Shown one piece after another: positions 13,488 through 25,500 of a DNA stretch of 64,000 nucleotides. Position 1 is the stretch's first letter. Each line of letters opens with the position of its first letter. A program made the translations under genes and the position numbers. The notes below the pieces were generated by a model. The model saw only the letters and a program-made list of their open reading frames with translations, was not told the origin of the DNA and searched no databases. Source of the stretch: Acanthaster planci (lineage: Eukaryota > Echinodermata > Asteroidea > Valvatida > Acanthasteridae); NCBI RefSeq assembly GCF_001949145.1, contig NW_019091470.1, forward strand, positions 163,584 through 227,583. The letters are read 5' to 3'.

Positions 13488-16400
13488 TCCAGACCATGAA
13501 TAATCAGGACTTGGATCCTTCTCAGAGAAACTCAGAAGGTTTTGTGTGCATTTCGGTGACAACCATTGACGCGGCATTTGTATTTCACCGTAAAGCCATG
13601 AGAATTTACATCAACGGCGACATGAGGTAGTGCAACAATTGCCAAATCCAAAAAGACACCATCCCCCCCCACAAAAAGAGAACAACCCAATTGTTACACA
13701 AGATAATGACCTCAACAAGGAAATAGACTCGAAAGTACTCTGGGGAAACACAAACACATTGGAGGAAATGAGCACACTTTTGCATGACAAGGCATCGAGG
13801 AAAAAAAAAATGACCCGGCAAGGCAGATGACGAGGTGAATGATAATATTGACCTTCAGTTACCTGTAACATCCTCATTGTGTATTGTACTAGGCCTGCGA
13901 TGTTTCCTGATCAACACCTTGATTTCGGCCAGTGACATGCACATGTCCCATGCATGGATCTCTGTGCGTGATTGAGAACTCGGAGTGAGCAGTTCCCCTT
14001 TTACTTTCCGTGCTGCGCTGTGATATTTCCTGAACCAAAAAAGACTTTTGCTTTCAACTAATTTCAGTTCCACTTTGTTCTCTAAATGTTTTGTACGATG
14101 GCTTAAAATATTGAATGCGCACCTGCATGTACGTGAAGTAGGGTACATGAATCTATTCATGCTAACAGCCCCTCCTATTTCAATATGAGTACATGTACAT
14201 GTAGGTGAAGAGAGGACAGGTACTTTACTAGTACATGCAGCGTTCAACAGTCGCCCACACTGATCGGGAACTGCAAGTGAAACAATGGCGCTCTAGTTTT
14301 TAGTGAAATTTAAGTCAGTACTGAAGGTGGATAATGGCAGTACCCTGCCAGTCGTGCAAATTCCTTTCCCTGAATCTGCTGATTTCCTTAAATTTGTCTG
14401 TATTTTTACTGTCCACATGGGCCCGTGGAAGATGAAAAACCACTGCGCTGTTTGGAATTACCTCTTTCTTTTGTCTTCCCATTATGTGACTGATATACAT
14501 GAGATCGATTGTGTACACTCGTTTACCGAGAAGCGGACTTGTTTGTGGTGCTTGTTTCTTTGTTGTTGATGTTGAAAATATAGAGAACAGGAAAAGATCC
14601 TCTTTCAAATGTGGAGTTGAAAAAAAAGGCAGAGGAAAAAGAAGCTCATGTACTGTTTAAATCCAGCCATAGTGGTGACTACAAAACATAAGAGTACATG
14701 TAGGTCAGCCGTGTGTGGGGGTTATGTACACGGAGAAACTTCTACTGCATTGTGTGAACATGGATAATGTAAACAAGGTGGTTCCGCCCTTTATTTGATT
14801 CCAAAGTTCGTTTATATTTTTCCAAGAACAGCAGGGTTTTTGTCGTTTTCAATAATTACGCCTATCAGGTGACACCAAGACACATTTGAATATCAAAAGT
14901 GAAAACTCAGAACTCCCCTCATTAAGTAGGTTTTATTTTCACGTTTGGGTTGGATTGGGCAAGGAATATCTTTCCAAGGTGGTTATGCATGTATATGTCC
15001 AAGGGAAGTTTTGCAAAATTAATCATGTTTGGGCGTAGGCTGATATGACAATACGTGTGCCTCTTGATGACACCACTTTCCCGAACTAAATCCTGATTTT
15101 TGCATGTGTCCGCTTCAATTGTTGCACCTCATCAATATGTAATTTTCATCATCCTAATATGATCAAAGTCGGAAGTCCCATATTGCCGAGCTTCTCTGAA
15201 ACTGCGTCAGGTGCCTACGCAGAAGATGAATCTGTGTAATCAGTATTCCACAATGGCAGCAAAAAGGACGATACTCTTGGATGGGGGCCCAAACAAGGGG
15301 TAAATTTTGCTGCAATTTCAATAAATTTGTGCTTTGTTATTCACCAATGTGTGGATAAAAATTCCCAGGGCACAGTTTCTTATATGCATGGGTACAGCGT
15401 AGGTGCTGTCTGAATGCTTTTGACCGCTGACCTGCTGCTCACTAGTGCAGGAGACTTTTCCATTAAGTTCATGTACAGCATAAAGGTGCACAGGTCATCA
15501 TTCTTACAGTGATATAAGACATCTTCAAATCGCCCCCTTACTGTAGAATTCAATTCTTTTGTCGCCTTCTTTTCTGTACGTTGACAGAATCCAGCATCTT
15601 CAGGAAAAAAAAAAACATCCCTAAGTTGAAAAGCTTCTGTCATTTCAACACTGGTCTTTGAGAGTCTCGTTTGACACAATTCAGGCCGCAGCCTGTTTAC
15701 AAAGGTAAGTTCAGTTGCATTTGGAAGTATATTCAAAGTCATAACCCTTAAATTCTGGTATGCTCTAAAGCCATGTCATACGCCCGGATGATTTTCACTT
15801 CTTATCACCGTTCAGTTATTACTCATGTTTTTTTCTTCTGTGCTGCTTACTCCAAGCTTGCGAATTGTAAAGTCTGACTGGCCAGATGTTGACAGAAAAA
15901 CAGACCCAATCCCCTCTTGGCACACTCGCCAACCGAGTTGTTTTTCATCTGGTGCAAATGTAAGAAAACAGGCCCATTGTGGTCAATTAGACTCTGGCAA
16001 AAACTGCATGTCAACATGCTGTGAAGGTGTGGGGTACCAGCAAGGCTCATAAGAAAGACTCGCAAATCAGACCTTAGACCGGTGAACGCTGAACTCACAG
16101 GCCGGGTTGCCAGGTTGTTTTGAAGAAAGGGCATGAGTATGTGCATAAGTGCATTTAATGGAAAGGATGACTGTTGGTTTTTTTTTTCAGCCTTTTTTTT
16201 TTTTTACTGGACTTTGTATTCTTAAAATAAACCTCTATTGAATGTCGAGCGTTGTCGAGTGGTTCTGTCTGGGGCCATTATTGACAGTGTTTGCTGAGGT
16301 TTTTTGGGTCTGGATTTGAAAATAACGGACAGTCTAGGCCTTGAAGGGTTAATGCTGTGTGCGGGTAAATGCCCATTTATGTTTAAACAACAGGACCATT

Positions 16401-16533
16401 TTGGGAAGAAGGTTGTGTGCTTGAGAAAACAACTTGTGGTTTCCATTAGCTGCATGAACCCCCCCCCCAAAAAGATGGAAAGTAAATTGATAAAAAATGT
16501 TTGTTTTTCTCTTGTGAATATCATTTATGGAGC

Positions 16534-16627
16534 TACCGTACATGTAAACAATCTTTTGAAAAGCAGCTTAGAAACCCATCTACCGTACATGTAAACAATC
16601 TTTTGAAAAGCAGCTGAGAAACCCATC
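16534..16627. repeat. 47-bp tandem duplication
   Basis: Two adjacent copies (16534-16580 and 16581-16627) begin TACCGTACATGTAAACAATC and differ at one base (AGCTTAG against AGCTGAG). This is a recent local duplication. Confidence 0.95.
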
Positions 16628-18377
16628 CTGTTGCTTTTGCAAACTGAATTAAATGTAACTGTTTTGCCATGCCATTCATACTTCATCTTCGTAATGGATT
16701 GAATTTGAAATTACACCTCATCAAGACCCTCTGGCTGGGGGAGGGGAGTGGCATGGGGGGAGGGGCTGCTTCAGTGACCCTCTTCCCTACCTGCTGACAA
16801 CTTCCAAGTTTGAACTGGCCCTTAATTGGCCTCACCGCGCAGAAAGACTGCCAGTACGAAGCTCACTTTGTGCCAGCAAAACCAAACACCAGCGTGCAAC
16901 TTTCATGGCTCAGATGGGCAGGACACCATGTTGCATGTACTGTAGGCCCTACATGAAGCGGTATTTGTATCTTTACCTTTCCTCGTGCGTTTTCACAAGC
17001 CAGATAATAAACTACAATTGTTTGGGAATTGTCACCCCCGAGTAAGTGAGCAGACATCCTCAGAAGGAAGAGGGGAAGGATGTTCAGTATGCATTCGATT
17101 GTTTCGATGTTGAACCTTAGTCGCGAATGGAAGTGCGAGATGCACCGAAAGTGACTCCTCAGCGGAACCCTTCAATCAGATCACAGCAACTTCGACTGGA
17201 TCTGATGTCGAGAGAGCGAAAAATTGAGCTCTCTACAGCAAGTGCCATTGTGCTCACCATCGCGTTACTTGATTGGCAACGTTTTGTCAGGGCTCCCCTT
17301 TCTCTGAGATTGACAGAAAAAAGAAAACGAACTTCACCCCACTGCACCTGTTAACAAAAATCACCCAGACAATCCTCACCACAAAACTTGCCCTGCCTTT
17401 TTCTGAGAGTTCCCCCACAGCACTGCCTGCAGATATTTTTCTCCCAACAGGACGAAAATCCCCAGGGTTTGAATGGTCATCATGGTGATAACCCAGGAGC
17501 TTTTTTTTTCTTTTGCTTGGAAAATCGTTTTTTTCCCCCTCAACCCTAGTCTGTTCATTTATCCCTCTGTTGACAAAGGATTGTTAGTTAATTCATGGCA
17601 CCCCTGGTTACATGGGTACTCATTGTGTTTGTTTGTAAAAAAAGAAAAAAAAAACCTGGCCAGTTTCCCACTCATTGTGATTTTGAGCTGGAACGTGTTT
17701 CGTAAAGTAGCGGTATTCACTAAGAACGACTTTGGACAGCGTGTGAATGCTGTTTTCCATTTCCCTCTTAAAAACACCAAGTAGATTTTAACTTAGATAT
17801 ATGGAGGCAGTTCGTACTCAACTTAGATGCTTTATTTGGGTGCTACAGTAGGTGAGAGTTTACAAAAAAAGTCTGAACTTTTCCCATTGTGGTATTCAAC
17901 GGACCCATCAAGAAGCAATGGACTGGACGTTGCTCAAGTCTCCGAAGTTTATAGGCACATTTGAAAAACCTTTGAAAAACAGGCATTTTTTTTTTAACCA
18001 AGTGGAATCAAGAGTGAAACTACAAACAAGATACTCTGTCACACGCTGAGGGCTATACGCTAACAAGGATTAGTTTTTGATGGAAAGCAAGTGAAATTAC
18101 ACAAATGAAAAAGGTTGATAAACGGACGAAGGCGCAACGAAAATTGTGAAAGGGCAAGGTACACACCGTGGCATGCATGCATTGCGCTACGTAGTGACAC
18201 ATTTTGCTAGCCCGTAGTTCAGCAGTCTTTTATTGTGCATGCTGTGTACGTTAAAAATTTCACATGAGCTACACGCCAAAAAACATATTTCTTTATTCAT
18301 CAGATCACAAAAGTTTCGTGCCACTCGTGCACGGACGGATGTTGACAGGTCATATTGCCGGATCAGATCCACCACTT
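16628..18377. other. Non-coding stretch, no supported gene
   Basis: It contains a G-rich patch (16737-16765) and a CpG-bearing patch (17120-17280) with open frames on both strands, neither of which looks convincingly coding. A minus-strand acceptor near 18047 opens a 49-codon frame that I could not link to anything. Confidence 0.5.
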
Positions 18378-19088
18378 GCGTTCCCATCTGATCATGATCC
18401 ACCAATTGTAGGATCTGATCCACCCATTGGGGGATCTGATCCACCAATTGGGGGATCTGTATCCTGCTCCAGAGGAGGATCAAGAAAGGTGGATCTGAGC
18501 CTGATCCACCTCATAACGGTTAGCGTTCCCACTACACACAATTACCGGATCTGATCCACCAATTGGGGGATCTGATCCACCAATTGGGGGATCTGTATCC
18601 TGCTCCAGAGGAGGATCAAGAAAGGTGGATCTGAGCCTGATCCACCTCATAACGGTTAGCGTCCCCACTACACACAATTACCGGATCTGATTCACCAATT
18701 GGGGGATCTGATCCACCAATTGGGGGATCTGATCCACCAATTGGGGGATCTGATCCACCAATTAGGGGATCTGTATCCTGCTCCAGAGGAGGATCAAGAA
18801 AGGTGGATCTGAGCCTGATCCACCTCATAACGGTTAGTGTTCCCACTACACACAATTGCAGGATCTGATCCACCAATTGGGGGATCTGATCCACCAATTG
18901 GGGGATCTGTATCCTGCTCCAGAGGAGGATCAAGAAAGATGGATCTGATCCTGATCCACCTTATAACGGTTAGCGTTCCCACTACACACAATTGCAGGAT
19001 CTGATCCACCAATTGGGGGATCTGATCCGGCAATTTGGCAAAAGGTGGGTCAGATCCCCCAATTGGTGGATCAAGTGGGAACGGGCTG
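18378..19088. repeat. Foldback-like tandem repeat complex, copy 1 (136-bp units of 21-bp subunits)
   Basis: The segment is built of a 21-bp unit (GGATCTGATCCACCAATTGG plus G) repeated two to four times, then about 94 bp of constant sequence containing ATCCTGCTCCAGAGGAGGA and AACGGTTAGCGTTCCCACTA. The constant block recurs at 18459, 18595, 18773 and 18909. The spacings are 136, 178 (136 plus two extra 21-bp units) and 136. The 21-bp unit holds the palindromes GGATCTGATCC and CCAATTGG. The left end begins near CGTTCCCATCTGATC and the right end finishes GATCAAGTGGGAACGGGCTG, roughly inverted to each other. The stretch 19000-19075 folds back on itself. This suggests a non-coding foldback or tandem-repeat DNA transposon, but no target duplication was identified. 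Confidence 0.8.
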
Positions 19089-19208
19089 TTATACATGCAA
19101 GAGGCAAGGGATCTTACAGTAGACTTCTTCAAAGAATCAATGCAAGAAATCCACAGAGAGATCCTTACGTGAGAATAAATTGTCAGGAAATGATTGTCTA
19201 GTACTCAC

Positions 19209-19300
19209 CTTTGCATTTGGGATGGACTTGGAATCCTCCAGAGACCATCGGGCAAGCTTCTGTAGAAGTTGGTTGATAACAGGATCATCTTTCCCTACTA
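19209..19300 (-). CDS. Candidate exon fragment, minus strand, cut by the assembly gap
   Basis: On the minus strand this piece reads VGKDDPVINQLLQKLARW and then SLEDSKSIPNAK, ending exactly at a perfect donor, AAAG then GTGAGT (complement of 19203-19208). The start of the exon is lost in the run of N at 19301-19338. If the acceptor lay at the visible TAGTAG, a second frame (GKMILLSTNFYRSLPDG onward) would also be open, so the frame is not certain. The first reading has the amphipathic, charged look of true protein. The family is not recognised. It lies between two copies of the GGATC-rich repeat and may share a gene with 19961-20089. Confidence 0.3.
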
Positions 19301-19338
19301 NNNNNNNNNNNNNNNNNNNNNNNNNNNNNNNNNNNNNN
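19301..19338. other. Assembly gap of 38 N
   Basis: A run of 38 N lies between a unique segment and the start of repeat copy 2. The left part of that repeat is missing, so the gap is probably larger than 38 bases and results from the self-complementary repeat. Confidence 0.99.
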
Positions 19339-19523
19339 GATCTGTATCCTGCTCCAGAGGAGGATCAAGAAAGGTGGATCTGAGCCTGATCCACCTCATA
19401 ACGGTTAGTGTTCCCACTACACACAATTGCCGGATCTGATCCACCAACTGGGGGATCTGATCCGGCAATTTGGCAAAAGGTGGATCAGATCCCCCAATGG
19501 GTGGATCAAGCGGGAACGGGCTG
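19339..19523. repeat. Foldback-like repeat, copy 2 (left side lost in gap)
   Basis: Starting directly after the N run, this repeats the constant block (ATCCTGCTCCAGAGGAGGA, AACGGTTAGTGTTCCCACTA), one 21-bp unit and the right end of copy 1. It finishes GATCAAGCGGGAACGGGCTG. The shared right end, followed by unrelated flanks (TTATACATG for copy 1, TAAGTCGAT for copy 2), defines a real element boundary at GGGCTG. Confidence 0.8.
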
Positions 19524-19960
19524 TAAGTCGATGGATACAGTGAACATACAGTTTTGCTATGATGTCCACAAATCTTGCCGTCCACCATTGGTAACTGTTG
19601 CACAGCATACAAATACCTGTGCTAGTACTTGTTAAGATACATACAAATGGACATGTACATGGTAGGTAGAATACAGTAAATTACACATGTAGGCTGAATT
19701 AGGTAAATTGTTGTTTTGAAGACTGCTCCCCTTATAAGGATCAGAAGCCATAATGTAGTGTCAGTCAGTGTATCAGACCCGAACAGACTGAGATTTTTTT
19801 ACATTACCGGAACCGGTACGTATGTATGTGATATTGAAGTTGAAACTAACATCCCTTTCCTGTTGCCTTCTCACCTTCTCACCTTGCCCTTTTTCCAGTT
19901 AAGGTGTGTAATTTGACGCCGGGATATTTTCACTGGGAAAATCTGGCCAGTCCCTCTTAC

Positions 19961-20089
19961 CGAGAACTCTCGGGTCACCAGGACACTTGCTACAATCCTG
20001 TCGGAAATCACCAGATCCTCCTTGGGTTGACCAGTGGTGGGATTGGCCCTGGCAAGAACCTCACTGGACTTCCTCGGCGTGTTTCCTCT
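19961..20089 (-). CDS. Candidate internal exon of an unrecognised minus-strand gene
   Basis: Read on the minus strand, this is 129 nt and exactly 43 codons, phase 0 at both ends. It begins RGNTPRKSSEVLARANP and ends SDRIVASVLVTREFS. A pyrimidine-rich stretch ending in CTACAAG precedes it and the good donor GTAAGA follows (complement of 19955-19960). Codon choice and the balance of charged and hydrophobic residues look like real protein, unlike most open frames in this window. I do not recognise the family and assign no function. The opposite strand is also open here (a 110-codon frame from 19904) but reads less like protein. The piece at 19209-19300 could be a later exon of the same gene. Transcript evidence or a homology search is needed to confirm it. 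Confidence 0.4.
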
Positions 20090-20866
20090 CTTGTAGGTCA
20101 AGGCGTTGGGCAGTTGACAGGATGCAAGACTCTAGCTGGGCTTCCAAACAATTTACATGTAACCCCCAATTACAGTCACATCTGTCACCCAAATGACCTG
20201 CCTGTGTGCCCCTATATTTGGCACCTCTCCTAGTACCTGTATCTCCAGTCAGGTGCCAGAATGAAAACATGCAATTCACCACCACTCCTGATTCCATAAC
20301 ATTGGCAACAGATTTTTTTGAAAGCTCAGACATCCTCCTAAGAATCCATTTCGATAGGAGGTGACAAGTTACTGAAAACAAGAGACAACTTGGGGCCAGA
20401 ACCGAATGGATAAAACGAAGACAGGAAAAATTTTTGTTGAGTCTAATGTTAAACAGCTTTCCACCAGTGCTGTGGAAAGTAGTTGACCCCCCCTTTTTGC
20501 AGTCTGTGAATTTACCACATACATGTACATGTATGTATCCCACTGCTTTCCTGACTTAACCAAGGTGTATGGTAAAATGCCAATGATAGATAATTTCATT
20601 GGATCTAACAATTGGCGTCAAATATCAAGATTTATTGCCCATACCACTGACGTTAAGGATGCCATTCAGTCATATTGTTGTCTTCCATTATTCTGTATCT
20701 GCAACAGATGTACAACATTCATTTACATGTATCTGTTATATTCTGCTAAAACAAATGCTAAAATATTATTCTACCCTCCTTTTCCTGTTTGTTCATCTCA
20801 CTGGTCCGGTTATTTTAGAAAGCGCAACTCCCACCGTGGAACGTTCTTAGAATTCCCCACGCTACA

Positions 20867-20893
20867 AAACTGCAGGTGTTTTACCTGCAGTTT
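20867..20893. repeat. Perfect 11-bp hairpin
   Basis: AAACTGCAGGT at 20867-20877 and its exact reverse complement at 20883-20893 surround a 5-base loop. It could form a small stem-loop. No function is implied. Confidence 0.85.
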
Positions 20894-20959
20894 CATTGAA
20901 ACTCCCATAATGTGTCACTGGGGAAGCTCATGCTTTGGAAGAGCAAAACTGAAACTTAC

Positions 20960-20994
20960 CATGACTCTGAGTTCTCAAAACCATGTAAATCCAT
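20960..20994 (-). CDS. Possible small start exon, minus strand
   Basis: On the minus strand an ATG at 20994 begins MDLHGFENSES plus two bases, followed by the strong donor GTAAGT (complement of 20954-20959). It is upstream of, and on the same strand as, exon candidate 19961-20089. The phases do not join directly, because two leftover bases would meet a phase-0 exon, so another exon would be needed between them. This is a weak candidate, kept because the donor is good. Confidence 0.15.
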
Positions 20995-22436
20995 CTGTTT
21001 ACCGGTCAGAATACAACACTAATATGTTGTAATATGTCATATAAGTGCATACATGTACGGGGCAGGAGGGTTGCAACTTTTGGGATAAAATTCACTAAAT
21101 CAAAATGTCTTAAAGTTAGGACAAAGCTGGGGGTTTACCCAACACCCCCATTGATATACATGTATGGAAGTTTGAAGGTATTTGACACTTGAAGTTGCAA
21201 GAAGGCTATCCCTCTTTCCACAGCTTTTCAACTGTTGCTGTCCCTCAAGTTATCCATCATGGGGAATATTGTACAGTAAGAAGGTTATATAATAAGACTA
21301 CATGTTTTTGCCGTACTTTGTACACTCCTTCACCGGGGTAGTAACTTTCGTTTGATTTTCTGTCTTCCATTGAGTTCCTATCCTCCTTGAGACTTCCTTC
21401 CCCCCAATTTCCAATCAATACTTTCTTTGTGGTGATGGGCAAACATTGTCCAATTTCCAAACGGCTCCCCATTACTCTCTCTTTACTGGTACGTTCAAAA
21501 CAACCGATGCCCCGCATCGACAATGGACCGTCGTGTTGCGGTACATTGAGCTGCCAGCCCCTTTTCCTTTTCATGTGATGTTGTCTGACACCAACAATGG
21601 GCATTGATCAGTGGTCTTCCCCCCCTCCCTCCCTTTCCCCATGATGTGAACGAGCATTCAGCATTGCGTGCAAACGTTGTGATTGCCTCCGGTTATATCA
21701 CACATCTCATTTCATAAGTCCGTCACACGGTAGATTGTCACTGTTGCCGGGTGTTAAGACGTACCGGTAATCCTTAATCTTTCACAGAGTAACCGAAGAC
21801 CCAATGTAAGAATTATAAGATACCGGTACACATGAACATGTAGGCCTTCCCCTGTGGATAATCCTATTTAATCCAGAGTGTTATGGGATTAGCATGTCTT
21901 AACGTTTTCTTTTATGCAATTCAGGGACGTTGTAGAAGAAGACGAGATGCGGGGGTAAAAGTGGTAGGAATAATCATTACCTCTGAAATACCTAGACATT
22001 GCAATTTTTCCCAAACTGCAAACAGCCCCCGCCGTTGCAACACATTTGTCAGTGCTGTGTCTCAGTAATGTGGGCGTCACCCGGAAGGGGGAAAAAGCTT
22101 TTTTGGGGGGAGGGGGTGCTAAACACTCATCAGCAACCTGAAAACCGTTGATGTTGGGATGGGAGTCAGTTTTGTGAGCTAAGAAACAATGTTCATCTCA
22201 GAATTCCTCCTTTTCATTTTCTGTCCTAGGCCAGTATCAGCCCAACACCCTGGGCCATCAATGCCCGGAGAATTTCCCCTTGTTACCCACAACAAGCAGT
22301 CCATGAATTGCCCTAGATTTTGAAATGGAGCCTGAAACAACAGATAACACTGCGAATTGGAAAATGACCCCAGATAAAAATGAAACTACAAAGTTCCCAC
22401 CAATTCTATCCACTCGGCTGTAATCCGTGCCATTCA

Positions 22437-22576
22437 TGACACACAGCGTATAGGTAGCATTTTATAGCCCTTCTTTTGGTCTTTTGAAGTGGGCCATAAT
22501 CCTGGTTCTGTGGATGAAATCGTCGAGCTGGTGGGGCTGTGTGAGGGCATGCTCTGAAGCGGGTTAGATTTCACAT
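22437..22576 (-). CDS. Possible terminal exon, minus strand
   Basis: Minus-strand sequence shows a very strong acceptor (TTTCTCTCTCTCCCTCAG, complement of about 22577-22594). An open reading follows: DVKSNPLQSMPSHSPTSS, then TISSTEPGLWPTSKDQKK, ending with a stop near 22437. The serine, threonine and proline-rich composition is protein-like but low in information. No good donor was seen, so it would be a last exon, and no AATAAA was noted nearby. Its relation to the exon candidates near 20 kb is unclear. Confidence 0.18.
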
Positions 22577-22594
22577 CTGAGGGAGAGAGAGAAA

Positions 22595-25500
22595 ATAAAG
22601 TCCCACAGAAAGAGACTGAATTGTCCACATACTGTACGACAGACATAATGCATCAGTGCTTGGTTTGGGGGGGAGGGTATCCCAAATACTTTAACAACAA
22701 CAAAATGGTTTGGTCCCAATGGGTCAGATGTATTGGGATATCAAGCTGACAGATTTCTGCTTATTTTGAAGTCCACAGTGGTTGAGATTTTATTGAGGTC
22801 TTCATATGTCTTATTTGCTCTCCAGGTTTCTTAATCTGTACATGTAAAGTCAACTAAACTGCCAGGTAAAAAGTAACGGACTTGCACTTTTTTGCCGGCA
22901 TGTATATTACTTTAAGGTTGTTTTTTTGTTCGCTCCTCCTGCCCAGTTTGAATGCAAGAGGAAAAATGAATCACAATAATAGTTGAGTACAGACTAATTG
23001 CACATGTACATGTAGAAACCATTACTGGAGTGGTGCCACGCTCTTGCACAGGTATTGTGTGCACCTTTTCCAGTACGCACCCCTCTTGACCTGTAGGGTA
23101 TTATCGGTACGCGTACGATGTGCCGTGTACCGTGTAAATGCACGAGCACATCCAGTTTTAAAAGTGCGTTCATGTGTGGGGGCTGCCTCAGGTCCTGCTG
23201 CCTTCTGGGATTAGTCTTAATAGTACAGTAGCTGCCTGCCCATCTACCGATATTGTTTTTGCAGTCAACCTAGCAAATACTAGGTTAGATATGCTGGTAC
23301 AGAAATATGTTACTTGCTATTTGCCGAACCACAGTGGAGGTCAAATGCATTAAACAGTAGCAACAGCAATAATTAAACACTTAGATACAGGTGGTGCATA
23401 AAGTTGAGGTACCTTTCCTTATTCGTACTTTGTGTTGACCAAAAAACTCCCAAACTTTGTTTTGAACGTTAATTGAATGGCTCAGTGTGTGAGGTGGGGT
23501 CGAATTGTGCTTTTCCAATAAGGCTCTTCCAACTACAGTGTACATGTAACTGATCAGTTAGTGCTAACAGGTTGCATCTGTGGTCAGTCACTCCAGTGAG
23601 CCCATTATTGGCTGATTGATTTAGACAGAGGGGTGATTAATGTGAGTGTCAGGAGGGGGGCAAGGGGGGGGCGCTTGACCCGCTGAAAAAAAGATGACTA
23701 ATTAAAAAGGAAGAAAGGAAAAAGGAGGGAAAAAAAGATGAAAATGCAAGGGGATGAAAATCACCAAATTTGCATGAAAAACCCTTGGAATTGACCCTCT
23801 CCGCTGATAATGGTTCAACGCGCGCTTGCCTCCCTTGCAATTAAATCCCTCCTCCCCTTCTGGAGAAATTGTTTTGCCCTAGCCCCAACCCCTGAAAAAA
23901 AAAATTGTGGCAACGCCCATACTGATTAACCAGGCAAAGGGTTTGTCTCCCAACCCCTGATTTTGTTGTACACGGACCTTGGGACTAATCCCTGATGGAT
24001 TTTGGTGTTCTCAGACATCATAATCCCCTGCTTGAGGCTCTGGCTTATTCTGACAACTCCACCACTGCTACATGTACCATCCTGCTGACTGGAGAACCTC
24101 TAACTGAACTTTTTCAAGTTGATGAACCTGCGACAACTCAAGGCTGGTGGAGAAAATGGGGTGGCCCTTTTAAAACCAGGTCACTGAATGCTGGAAATTT
24201 GGAGAACTCTCTGTCGTGAGTGGAAGCAGGTTCCTATTCACCGGCCTGTAATGTGGCTGCAGGTCTTTTCTGTGTGAGATTTATCATTCCTGTAAGAGGC
24301 TCCACTCTCTAAGAGAGTGGAACATTTTGGGGGGTGATCAGAGGGAGTGGAGAATCCAGTCCAAAATAGATGTATTTTGGTAGGGGGGATATTGGGGATA
24401 TGATAATAAGAAATGCATGTACATGTATGTCCATGGGTATACTGTACAGTGCACATGTAACTTGACGATTTTGAAAGTGGAAGGAGTTACATGACGATTT
24501 TGAAAGTGGAAGGAGTTACATGCTCAGTCTTCATGCTCCAGAACTTTGACCAAACCAGTTTCTCTGTATTCATCTTGGATGATCATTGTCTTCCAATCTT
24601 GGCAACCCACCAAGTTTTAAGAAGTTGCCTCCAAGCTTTACCATCTGGTCACTGGGTTTACCCCAACCAGTCAGAATCCAAAAACCACATGCATGATTTC
24701 AGTGGTCTCTAGGGGGTTAGGGGTAATTATTTGAGTTGTCACATACTGTACATGTCTGGAATACATGTGCGGGTTGTTCATCTTATGCAACAACCAAAAA
24801 ACAACCAAAAAAAAAGCTGTCTGTGAATGTGTCAAATTTGCCCTTGATTTTTGTGCAATAAATCTACCTGGTTGATGCCTGGTAATGCCCAAGACTTGAA
24901 TGAAAATCAATGGCAAGGGCCTGAAGTGGGTCTTAAACCTTGTGCTGATGTTGAATCATACAACACTGCTTAAAACCCTAACCATACTGAACCCAACAAG
25001 GTTATGCAGGATTTCAATGATCCCTAGGTAACTAAACCTACCCATTGACCTCAAACAGTGTGTTGACCACAGTGTAAAGTTTTTTAGAAATGGGAGTAAA
25101 GTCCATGCACATTTGTGGGTTCTTGAAATTTGAGTTCCTGATAGTTTTTGTTTGGTGGTTTTGGGTAAAAAGTGTGGAAGAAATACGCTTTTACCTTTCT
25201 TGCTTTTAATTATTTTTTTTTTGCCTGTAGTTGGTATATTTTTTTAAACACCGTTTTAGACGTTTTCCCCCAGTGTAATTGACATGTAGCTGGCCACCCT
25301 GCCTTATTTAACTTTTTGTAGAAAGTGATGTTAGTTTACCGTATTTTTTTCCCCCATTTTCAGGAAACTTTTCTGCCAAATGGGAGGGCGAGGGTCAAAG
25401 AACGCAGCTGTTTTCTTGGTGTTTCTGCCAAATGCAGTGTTGCCTGTGTGATTTTGATAAATGGGCACGTGGTGGAGATTTTATGACAAAATCAGTGCCT

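Larger units (their letters stand above)
7901..16533. other. Non-coding stretch, no supported gene
   Basis: Apart from the TTAA hairpin (9359) and the CCAAT cluster (13417) I see only dispersed short palindromes, poly-A, poly-T and poly-C runs, and random frames up to about 130 codons. A perfect donor (AAAG then GTAAGTT) at 15703 has no open exon in front of it. Confidence 0.6.

Noticed and set aside
18378-19523. CRISPR-like array
   Set aside because: The repeats are adjacent without unique spacers, contain nested 21-bp palindromic units, and the genome is animal.
20061-20543. 160-codon minus-strand ORF
   Set aside because: It overlaps the better exon candidate at 19961-20089 in another frame, has cysteine- and histidine-rich random composition, and no family is recognised.
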